In this document: positions 32,298 through 44,900 of the stretch, piece after piece
How positions within the stretch are numbered: the stretch's first letter is position 1
Layout of the letters: each line of letters starts with the position of its first letter
Assembly: GCA_964017155.1 (NCBI GenBank)
Contig: OZ024861.1
Location: 17,826,953 to 17,890,952 of the forward strand
Origin: Oasisia sp. SBJ-2009
Lineage: Eukaryota; Annelida; Polychaeta; Sabellida; Siboglinidae
Reading direction: 5' to 3'
DNA: 64,000 bases
The notes under the pieces: model-generated
The model's database searches: none
Told to the model about the DNA's origin: nothing
Seen by the model: the letters and a program-made list of their open reading frames with translations, nothing else
Made by a program: the position numbers and the translations under genes

Positions 32298-32871
32298 TGC
32301 TTCACGTTTGAAAAACCCAGGCGAGCGATAAATTGCTCACGTAAATGCAAAATAATTTGAGGGAGTGATTTTTACTTCTTTTTTATCCACCAGGTGGCGT
32401 TCTATGTTATCCGCATGACAGCACCAAGTGCTGTGTAATCGTGTCATACGACTGGTTTTGCAAAGCGATCTTTTCGGTTACGCAGTTACTTACTTAGCGC
32501 CTCGTAAACATCTGGATCGCATATGTACATCTAAACACATAATTTAATATGTCAGTCATCTTATTAGCGTTATGAATGTTCTTAGTTGCTTCATGAGACC
32601 AGCCTCACTAATGGGATCGGTTCGACAGCCTCCCACGCGTCTTTATATAGGTCAGTGGTTACAACCATGCGCCCGCCCATAGCGAGGCTGAAATAGTAGA
32701 ATGGCGCCTCCTGCTGGAATTGTCCTTCATGTTTTGCCGCTAGTTGGCCACATGTACACATCCCATGTGGTCTGGTTACGGGAGCGATTATCGTAGTGTG
32801 AGCGATAAATCGCTCCCTAGATGGGTGATTTGCGCGATAGGGAGCGAGAGCGATTGCTCGCCTTAAAAATG

Positions 32872-32937
<66 letters not shown>

Positions 32938-35900
32938 CTCCTGTGCTACCATACAAATTCAATGGTGATTAGAGAACAATGCAAATAAACTTGCTATTTA
33001 TAAACCCAACTGCCGTATTAATTGAAGTGAATGAGCAAATATACTTATCTTCATTCCTTCATCACTGACACCAGAATATGATTAATTTGTGAACAACTAT
33101 ACTACCAGGGGCAAAGGGCTGCTTTATAAACAGCTGTCCTGGGAATGTGCCATACTAGCAGGGAATCTGGGTTAATCAGTAGTAGAGGTTAAAGATAAAT
33201 TTAGCAGATGAATGTCACCTTGAACTATGAGTTATTTGATTCAGCTGGAATGGTACCTCTAAAAAGTGCTGTCTTTTCTCAGTCATCTCATCATGTACAG
33301 TAGTATGCAAAGCCACTGAAACTGAAAGCAGCACTTTGTGATATTTTTCTTTTCCAGTACACTTAATTTTCATTTTAAAAGAGCACTAATGGATTTCCAC
33401 CTTTTGTAGCATTGGTTCTGTTTTACATTTTTTATTTGAAATTCAAGTTTCCATGCATTTTGGAGTGTTATCCTTTGGAATAAATATTTCCAGAAATTTT
33501 CTAAAGATTCAAAATCACCATGTATCGTGCAACAATATATTCAGGGCCTAAGGAATCTGCATAAAAATGGTTTGTAATTTGATGTTACTACCAGAATAAC
33601 TACCGGTAGTTATTATTAAATAGTAATGACCACAAAGAAAAATAATATTTTATTACCATTTTCAATTTGAAATATAGTCATGCTGCTTACTGTATAAGAA
33701 CAACATTATCTGTATGCCTACCAAAATCCACATCATGGAAAATCTGTAAAATGAGAACAATCATATTTTTACACAATAAAGTGATCGTTTTACTTGTAAT
33801 TGATAATAAATTCTGTCTTGAAGTCATTGCAATTGGAATGAAGAACACGAGTTACACAAGTTTGTTGCCTGAGCTGTGTTGAATGGATACAGACGCTTGG
33901 TCACTTGTTGTTGACTTTACTGCACTTACTGCTTAGTGGCTGTTTGTTTTGACAATCAACCATTTCTAAGGGTGTTTGGAATAATTTTTTTTGATTGCTG
34001 GGATTTGTTGCAATGGGTATACTATATATCCACACAGTGGTAGACTAACCCCTGAGCGTGTATTCTTGTAGAATCTGTCTGATTTCTTCTTGGCTGCCAC
34101 AGAATGAACATGTGGCAGTCCCACTCTGAGCCGTTGCCTGTTCTCCATTCTCGACACTGCTGCCTTGTTGCTAGGCAACAGCAGCAGCAGCAGCTGGATG
34201 ATGCCAGCATTCTACTGCTGCAACAGCAGCACTGTCTCACAAAGTCTTTAAACGACACATATTTTGCCTCTACGCTCACTGTGAGTACATGGAAGTGTGT
34301 GAATGCGCATGAGTGCGCACGTATGCGCACTAGTAAGTGGTGTTTCATCAGCCACAGTTAGGCAGTAGCTTTGATCAGACCTGGGGAGATTTTGGAATTA
34401 ATGGCTGATTCCAACTCCAACATTGGACTAGGTTAATATGAAAGTAGACAAAATGGAATTGGAATCAGCTTGGGGTGAATCAGAATTGGTTGATATGAAA
34501 GCATTGGTATTGGAATTACTTTCGGTGGAATACAAATTAGAACTGGAAATGCATACTGGAATATTTGTTTATTTTATAGCCAATATTGTTTTAAAGTTGA
34601 AATCAGAATTTCCAAAGTGTGTGTGGAATTTGTATAAACAAAATTTTTATTTAGTTAAGAATTGCTATACAAAGTTATTTTGAATCAGAATCTGATGTGG
34701 AATCAACCCCAGGTCTGGCTATGAGTGTGCAACTGTGCATAGCCGCATACATGGTGTCGCATCAGCCACATAATCTAGCAGTACTTAGCTATAATGTGTG
34801 TGTGTTGTGTGCATGAGTGGTGAGTCATCAGTTCCACTGGCAGTAGCTACATGGGATGTGTACAGGTGTGCATGGAGGGCAGTAGCTCCATGGGATGTGT
34901 ACAGGTGTGCATGGAGGGCAGTAGTTCCATGGGATGTGTACAGGTGTGCATGGAGGGCAGTAGCTCCATGGGATGTGTACAGGTGTGCATGGAGGGCAGT
35001 AGCTACATGGGATGTGTACAGGTGTGCATGGAGGGCAGTAGCTCCATGGGATGTGTACAGGTGTGCATGGAGGGCAGTAGCTACATGGGATGTGTACAGG
35101 TGTGCATGGAGGGCAGTAGCTACATGGGATGTGTACAGGTGTGCATGGAGGGCAGTAGCTCCAAGGTGGTAGACTAGTAGTGTGCACTATGCACTGGTGT
35201 TTCATCAACCCAACACGATAGTAGCAATATGGGGTGTTTTAAGATTACATGACATTTTTGTAAACCAGGAAGTACAGTGTAATTAAATAGATTTTTTTAT
35301 GTGAACGATGAGTCAAATATTTGATGATTCAACCAAAACATAATTTTAATGCAACCGAATCATTTGCAGCATTATTAGTTACACATTTAGTAAGTTTACA
35401 TTATGGCTTAATATTTCTAAGTTAGAACACACATTTCCTATATTCTGTGTAAGTTTGTAAGAGTGTTTGTTTTATCTTTGAATGTAGTGATACGGTTTCT
35501 TGGTTCATGCTATTTAGTAAATTATTTACCTCTCAAGAAACCTTTTTCCCATGAAAATCAGGCCACAGAAGAAGGTTGTGAGATGCAGCCAAAATATATG
35601 GAAAAAATGAAAAAATATCCTGAGAGGTAAATAATTTACTAAATAAATGTTTGTTTTATGTTTTTATGATTAGCAAAAATAGTCCAAAATATGTTAATGC
35701 AGGTTTAATGTTTACCTGGCTTTCAAAGATAATAATAGTTAAAGGCATTATGTGTGGGACACATCTGGATAATTCTTGTGAAAATGTATATTCCTAGATA
35801 AACTTGTCAGTGATGCACATTCTAGGGAATTTCCAGGAAGGAAACAAATGCTGACATTAATAGATGTGCACTTTTATTTAATCTTGATTACCTTTATATG

Positions 35901-38900
35901 TCACTCATGAATGGTGTTACAGCAGCCTAACTGGACAGTAGCTGTGTTCACATGTGTGTTTGTAGCTAAAACTAGCTATGAGTGCAGTACTGTGCATGTG
36001 TATGTAAGTAGCTATGTGTGCACATGTGTATTTGTAGCTATGTGTGCACATGTGTATTTGTAGCTATCTGTGCACATGTGTGTATGTAGCTATGTGTGCA
36101 CATGTGTGTATGTAGCTATGTGTGCACATGTCAAGTGAGTGGTGTTTCATTAGCTCCACTGGGCAGAAGCAGTACCTGTAGTTGTAGTTGTATGTGTGTG
36201 TTTATGTACATGAATCACCCCCGGCCCTGTGACTGGGTGAGGACCTGATGAGGGGGGGTCATAGCTTTATGCAGAGACCCGTCCACCCATCATTTGGACA
36301 GGTAAAAACCGTTGTGGACGGGTAGAAATATGGATGGACGGGCACAAAAGGTGTTCCCAAACCGTAGATATTGTCAGTTAAGCCTTAGTGTAAGTGTAAG
36401 TGGTGTCACATGTGTGCTTGTGGTCATTTTCAGGTCATCAAGACACATTGTAAAGTTTGTAAACTGGATTAACAGTTAACGTCCACATGTCCACCAAAAC
36501 ATGTGTGACTGGCAATAATGATTTAGTCCTGGCATAAAGCCCTGGGTGGGGGGAGACCTCACACTAACAGCAGGCAGGAACCATTGACACTTTCTTTATC
36601 TTTTTCTATCTCTCTCTCATTTCTAGTTCAGACAGACACTGTACGCTTGATGGCTCAGAATGCTTTCATTGTGCTGAGGTGAACTAGTGCCTAAGTATTC
36701 AATTAAGAAGCTTTACCAACACCAGTGACCTGTTTAGAATCTGGCAAGTAGGCAGAGGGGCTAAGATTGATACGACACATGCATGGTCCAATAATTGTTC
36801 ATGTTACTATGAGTCCATGGCACAATAAATTGTGTAACGTGGACAATTTAAAGGACAAAAAAACGCATATACTCAATTCTTTAACGTCAGCGGTTTACTC
36901 AGAATGTGACTTTAAAGTCTCAAATTCTAACAAAATCCATGATGGTCTAGACGCCGCCATAGGTGAAGGGTTAACTTGGCTTGGCCATTCAGCGCGCGGC
37001 ATTCTATGTCACTGCTGAAGCCAGTCAACTTCCTGCGACGTTGTTAAGGGTCAACAACTTAGAGTCTTCGACAGTTCATTCAGTTAGCGTGACATCTAGC
37101 AGCTGCTTATAGACGTGTATCTAAATCTGTGGTTAAATCTATGGTAAACTTTAGTAATTATGCCTTACTGTTCGGCATACGGTTGCAATAATAGTTGAAA
37201 CAACCGGTAGTATTGAAGCAATGGATTCACATTTGCGGGCGTACTGTTTGGAATCCCTCCAGTCCAAGTACAGTTCACTTTGCTCAGTCCATTTTTAGGA
37301 GAAATGCTTTGAAGTAGACATGTAGACATGTATCATCCATCAGTTGATAGGATGATTTCAGCGATAACAATAATAGACAACTTTATATTTACCATCATCA
37401 ACATGTTACGCACGTTGCCGAGTTGCAGCCATTTCATGACAACAGCCAAACCCCATGCAGAGAATCTGCGTGGAGAGGGTCTCACTGTCGTGACGTCATT
37501 CTTCATCTAAGATGGAGTAGCGCATAGTATTTGGATGGCTGGGTGTTCAAAAATATTTTTCTGGTAAACCGCTGGCGTTAAAAAATTGAGTATATGTAGA
37601 AATCGTTACTTTATATTAACTCTATTAGGTGTATGCCACGAAACAGTTGCGTTTTTTTGTCCTTTAAGCCAAATTGGGACAATACAGCCTCTGAGGTCAA
37701 GATTTGACACATGAAGACTGCCATCAAATTGCTGTCAGGTGCAAAGAAGGAATGAGTTCATAGCTAGGTTAGAATATACCTTGAGCAGTGGTGTCAGCAG
37801 CGTGGTTCACTTAGGTCCAGTTGTTTGATTGCCTCACTGTTGACATCTTGCCCAGGTGGTATTCTAGTTGCCCAATGCCCATACACCCCCTAATATCTCA
37901 CATATTATGGGCATATTATATGGCAATGTATAGTAAATTATGACATGCACCATTCAGTTGTACAGTGATACCAGTTTGGAAACCACCCAGTTATCAACCC
38001 TATGTATACCCTCCGGTCTTTATGCATAATAACAATTTTGCCATACAAAAAATGTCCTGGTAAAATGTGCACCCTTGTGGCCGTGTGTGTGAACTTGCCA
38101 AGCCAGTAAGCTTTTTTGCTCAAATTTGTACCCATCCACAAACTGTACCCATCCAAATGGCGGGTGGACATGTCTGTAGATAAACATCTAGGTCTGTGCA
38201 GCAGTGAGTGTAGAAGTGGATGTGACACAAGTAGTTACTGTTGTTATAAGTAGTGAGCACATTTTGGTGTGACCTTAGAATAAGCAGATTATTAGAGCTC
38301 GTAGTGGCATGTTTATAAGGCATGTCAGTGTCAATAGAATACACTTACAGCGAGTGAATAGAAATTAGAACCAAGAATGCAGACAAGCAAGCACCCTCAT
38401 AACACAGACTTGAATGTTATGAGATAGTGCTGGCCTTTTATGTGTGACACAGTGATACAATCTGCGTTAATGCAAATTGAATAGATTAGGAGAAGCTCAC
38501 AAAACGATATCAACAACAAGATAAAATAACCAGATATTACTTGTGCTCTGTAGTCATAGGGCACATTACGAATTGATCATTATGTAAATGTTCTGTCACT
38601 TCTGTATAGATGATGTGAACATTCAACATTGTAAACTAAATTTGATGTCCTGTACTACAGTAGTAACAGTTAGAATTATACTGGGACTTGGTAAACATGT
38701 TTTAGAAATATATTGGAAAAGTTAAAATACATTGCATATAATATGTTAAAAATATGGTTTGTGTAAGGATGTCACATGTATTTCAGTAAAATAAATTGTT
38801 ATTAGAATAAACAAAAAAAAATTAACTCATTAAAGTATTCCAGCTAGTTTGAACAGTATTATAGTTACATCTTTAAAAAAAATTCTGCTGGACTAATTGC

Positions 38901-41900
38901 AAGCAGATGTAATAGTTGTTTGCCCAGGTTATGCATGGGTAAGTTTACTTCTTAAGAATTCATGGCTGGACATTAACTTGCAGAAAGCTGGTAGGACAAG
39001 TACCAATTCACATTCACCAAAATCTTACTTGTCCTAGCACAACAAGTTACATCGTATTCGACATATAACATGAGTATTATCACTTCCACCTGTGTGTTAA
39101 TCACTGTTGATGTCACTTTCCAGGTGCAACACAACAGTAATAACAGGGTTTATTACGACTATGATCTGTGTCTTATGTGGACAAATTGAATTTTTTTAAT
39201 TTATTACATTCCAACGTAGCATGAAATTATAAAATGTTAAAATAAAACGGATATATGTCAATGTTTGCCAGTAAAATGTATTGTTTTAATAAAAAACAAC
39301 AACAATACATATAACTTTTTTTATACCTGTGTTTAACGTGAGGTCGTTGAGCCTCTTAGAATGAAATGTATTTAAGTATTACTGGCATCGTCTGGTGCCT
39401 AGACTGCCTTGTGATGTGGCAACAGTGCATGATCAAGTGCACGTGTGTCCATGTGTGTGTGTGCATGCACGTGTACACGTGCGAGTTCAAATTTCCAGCC
39501 AATTCCAGGTAAATGCAGAAATTTGATATTATGTAAATGGTTGCTACTCAATCAACTTTTCCCAACAGGCAAGTGTCCTGGTGAATGTACTTGTGCAACG
39601 TGGTAATTATTTGGGGACAAGTGTTAAAGTTGAGTCCTGAGAAAAAACAGGTAATTTTTTGAGTTGCCTATCATCTTCAGTAAATATGTAGTTTATTTGT
39701 CAGAATACTACTACAACCTCATTAACACAAAGTACTTAATGACACATGAGCGTGGCCTTGCACTGAAATTAGGCCAGTGCATGTTCTAGTGTACAGGTAA
39801 CCAGCCCTTAAACTACCATCCACAGCAGGCATAGCCAGATATAACCTAAAAGTAAAGCCCTAAATATTGTCTTTGGTAGTAAATATATTGTTCATGGCTC
39901 CAAGAATGGTTTATTGTAGTGTAATTAACTTACTTTGGAGCTTAATATCGAAGATGAGTACGGCGTTTCGATCCGTCAGCTAATCTGAGACAACACACGT
40001 GACACCAGTACGTGAACAAGGTCCGTAGCTAACGGATCGAAATGTCGTACTCATCTCCGACATTAAGCTTCAAAGTAATTACACTGCAATTGTCTTTGGT
40101 GTTAGTTACTAGTGCAGGTTTCGTCAGAAAGGACATCTAACTAAACACAAACTAATTTCACCTACAACACTATATACTGCTTGAAGGGAATAATTAAATC
40201 ATATACCAAGACGTCACCAAGTACACAAAAACCTATGCATCTCACTGTGACACCTCACCGTTGGGTGTCATACCCAGCAGTGAGGTCTAACAATGACATA
40301 CCCATGATACCTGCATAGCTTTTTATGAACTTGATGACGTCTGGATATGTGATCTAATCATTCTCTCTGCTCAGACAGCTTCAAGCAGTATATAATGCCG
40401 AGGTGTAATTATAGTTCATCTGGTAAGCTTAAAATAACTAAAAGGTTGGTAAAATGTAATATTCTCATAGTTAGAGTTGCTATCCGTACCCTAAAATATA
40501 GAATATTCTGTATTTTTGAGATAAATATTGTATTCTTTATAATGGGAACAGGGTCCGTATCGTATTTTTCTATGTGGAAGGAGTGGAAGGAGGTAGCTTT
40601 CTCACAGCCACAGAAAATGGACTGCCAAAACAAATCGTTCTGTTGATGTATTCAGTGTTGTAAAATTAAGTGCATGACGTGACAAGTTTTTTCATATTTG
40701 GTGTCGGGCATTAACAGGAGTTGACACCACTCAAATATGATTCTAACAGTCGTCGACCGTATATAACACGTGACATTTGTGTTAAGAACACTCATCCTGC
40801 CAGTACAAGTCTTCATGTAAGAGTGACCAGTACAAGTCTTCATGTAAGAGTGACCAGTACAAGTCTTCATGTAAGAGTGACCAGTACAAGTCTTCATGTA
40901 AGAGTGACCAGTACAAGTCTTCATGTAAGAGTGACCAGTACAAGTCTTCATGTAAGAGTGACCAGTACAAGTCTTCATGTAAGAGTGACCAGTACAAGTC
41001 TTCATGTAAGAGTGACCAGTACAAGTCTTCATGTAAGAGTGAAATGCATTTTTGCTACATGGCTGTGCTGTGTAAAAAGGCACTGGTCTGCAATGACTGA
41101 GACTGACTGTGTCATGAATGTTTGTTTACGTGCATATGTGATGACTGTCACACAGTCACAGTCACAGCCAAGCTGGGCACTGAGTGCAGTTTCTCTACAT
41201 AAACATCTTAAATGGAGTAATTGTGTTCGGTTCTGCTGGCGGGTTACTTAGGTGAGTAAGGCCGATGTCAGGGTACAAACTTAGTCTTACATAATAGAAA
41301 CTCCTAAAAATAGACTTACAATAGCATTGTTGAGTGAACAACAACTTTAAATATGATTTCAGCACATCAGTACAGTCACTCAGATATTATATATAAAGTC
41401 AGAAACAGAACGTAATCATACAATTCACAGACTCACAGTGGAAGTAGTTTAGGTAAGTCTTCAATAATGTCAGGAGCTGTTGTAGAATGCAATGTAATAG
41501 ATTTTAAAACTTGTGAGTTTACAGATTTAGGGATTGCTGACATTGCTGAGTATAATTATGTTGTGTACATCTAGTATCTAGTATCTACAGTCTTTGAGCA
41601 GATTACTATACTGAAACACCACTATAGCTTATACCTGAAATTGTTATTATTATTGTAGATGTTTGTAAATATATATTGTTACAATACATACTGTGACAAC
41701 CTAAGTATGTTTATGTGAAGTCTAAATGGGTCACTCTGTGTGAATTACTTCCTTCTTACCTGACTACTAAACAAGAATCTAAAGTACATGTCTCTTGTTG
41801 AGCCGTGACAGAGGGCACATGACAGAGGGCACATGACAGAGGGCACATGACAGAGGGCACATGACAGAGGGCACATGACAGAGGGCACATGACAGAGGGC

Positions 41901-44900
41901 ACATGACAGAGGGCACATGACAGAGGGCACACGTTGGTGTTTGTTGTCTAGTCACTGTATACAAATGTGGGACTGACGCGGACACTGACAGTGACACTGA
42001 CAGTGACACTGACAGTGACACTGACAGCCCACCTAGAGGGAGGTATTCTTTGTGTACAAGTACAGCGGGTGGCAGTACAGACCTGTCAACATAATGATGC
42101 AAGTACACTGTCATACAACACTGTAATATTTGTTACAAACATTTTGCATTCAAAAACTACTTTGATACATTCTACTAATCTATGAATCTTATCATATGAT
42201 ATCACAAAAATGGTAATTGTAGGATTCAGTAAGTCCATAGTGTCCTTGTTCACTTGACAACTGGGCTTTTAGTCCACCTGCCCACGTTACCTCCCATATC
42301 TCAGACACTGTTTAGGATCTGTATTTCTAATTTGGCATATGCATTATATTAACAATAAGGCACTGCCACTATGCACGAGAAATATATTGGATCGTTCTAA
42401 AGGGTTCCCTAGGGCTTTCAAGGCCTAAAAACAGTACTGTGTGGGCCTTCAAGGGCTAAAAAACTGGCGCATTTATTGTTTGCTTGATTTAAAAAAAACA
42501 GGAACTAACTTTTTGTCTAATTTTGTCTAATGCAGAGAGCTGAAGATCAGTGATACAACATGAAATGTGTTCAAATCAGCCTTTCTAATGCTCAGGGCTA
42601 TGTGTTTGTTTACTTTTTGAATGTTATGTAAGACATCCAGATGATGGTTATACAAAAATGCTGTAATGTGACTGGTATGGAGAAGTGTGTAGTAAGTATC
42701 TAGTGAGTGTGTAGTAAGTGTGTTAATTAGTTGCACCAGCCTTGTGGTTGTGTTGGTCGTGTTGCTGCTGGTTTTGCATGTGTCGCTCCAAACCTGCTGA
42801 GCCTTAGTTGACAGCGTGCCAACTTTCTGCCGTGATGTTCACTCAACCTAGGTGTGTGCTTTCATCAGGTGTTTGTGTACATTTCTACACATGTATGGGT
42901 GATAACTATGTGTGATGCAAATCATACGATGTGATAAAATAATCTCCAAACACACATACACACATGATTTGACCTTTTCCAGTGCAGATTACCCGACAAA
43001 AACAAACTGAACTTGTCACTGCACTCTAGTATTATGGCTGAACGGACAACACGAACCATGTTTACAAGTGGAACTATGTTATTTTTTGTGGCATCTGTTG
43101 GGTAAATATTTGTTATGAAAGTTAAGCAGTAATTTTAGCTAAAGTGAACAAAAAACCATGTGGCATTTGTGTTACTGAGAAAGTGATGTTCTATAATCTA
43201 GACAGTTTACTGTGATAGATAACACACATGAAGAGGACCAATGATGGATTAGTTGCATTTTGCACTTGCCTGGGGTATATCATTGGTGGCATTACTTGGT
43301 AGAAGTATAAGAAGGTTAAATGACCACTGAGGTCAGTGCATGAAAGATAATCTGTATATGATAAATAAGGTGGTTATTCAATTATTGAATTCAGTGCACG
43401 AAAGACAATTGATACATGATAAATAAGGTGGTTATTCAATTATTAAATTAAGTCCATGAAAGATAATTGATACATGATAAATAAGGTAGTTATGAAATAT
43501 TATTCCTGAAACAGAAGTAACGATGTCATTACAACAAACCACAGTAGATACTAGAAATGTTTTATACAATACTTAGTACCATAAGTTTCTGTAACCATTT
43601 ACACCATTCCACTAAGCAACTGTGACAGTGTTCAAATATAACACAACACTACATGAGCACTGGAGCCATGCACCAAATAGGATGAAGTAAAACTAGTTAT
43701 ACTTACGTGGTAGCTAAAATAACCACAAAGGTACCCCCTTGAGGACTTATACTTTTATGGTAGCTATAATAACCACAAAGGTGCCCCCTTGAAGACTTAT
43801 GCTTATATGGTAGCTATAATAACCACAAAGGTGCCCCCTTGAGGACTTATGCTTATATGGTAGCTAGAATAACCACAAAGGTGCCCCTTGAGAACCTGCT
43901 AGCAGTTGTTGAGCAGACAGAAGTGAGATGAGGTGGGCTGCCATGGTGCCCAGCTGATGGCTGGCGTCTGCACGTGTAAGTTACGTACTTACAGCTCCAG
44001 CATGGCTCAGCACTTTTATAGAGAGAATTCTGGTTATTTTTATGTGCCGTCTACGACTGTGTGCTGTGTGCACGCCAGGAATGTACCAGGACTGCTAGAA
44101 CAAGTGTTTGTGGATAATGGGAACATATTATGTGGGTGTGGGGAATGCTTAGACACCAGTTGCAAAGGTAGGAATGTCAAACAGGAGGGGAACTTGAAAA
44201 CAGGAAGTGCTATTGGAGGTGTTTGTCTTGTGACCTCTGTGTTGACTGTTTGTGAAATGGTCTTATGTTTGGTATGTTATTGGTGGTAACATCATTTTGT
44301 GTTGCTACTCACTGACTGAGTGTAGACTGTAGAGTGAGTCCCCGGGTGGTAGTACACTGTAGTGCAGTGGTGAAGTAGCTAGAGCTTTAGACCCTTGACC
44401 AGGAGAACCCGGGTTTGAATCCTGTGCCGCCGTGTTGAACCTCGGGTAACTTCGTTCACTTTATATTGTTGCAATTCATTCTGTGTTGCTCCAGTTCACT
44501 ATAAAATGAGTACCTGATTGGTGGTGGATATTTGTGTACGAATAGATAATACAGTAATTGTAGTGCTATAAAGTTTCTTCATCGGTCCATAGGATTGGAT
44601 ACTGCACTATATTAAGAACTTACCTTTATAATATGATTTTTCTTCAACTCTTGTGTTAAATATGGTGACTGTATAAAACATAAATTATTAATATTATTAG
44701 GTATTGTGACATAATTTGTCTTTCATGTTGATTGATTTTAATATGGTTTGTCATAAGTAAATATGCTTGGTATATTGACTCATTGTGACACGGTTGTTTG
44801 TTTTGTGTTTGTGTGTTGATTGTGACTTGTATTCGGAATGTTATCTTTTTTGTGGCATATTTTGTTTTGTGCTGTGGATTAGTCATGTACAACTGTTTGT

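Noticed and set aside
44365..44440. Functional tRNA gene
   Set aside because: A box-B-like sequence is present but no complete cloverleaf. The following SINE central-domain-like sequence indicates a SINE.
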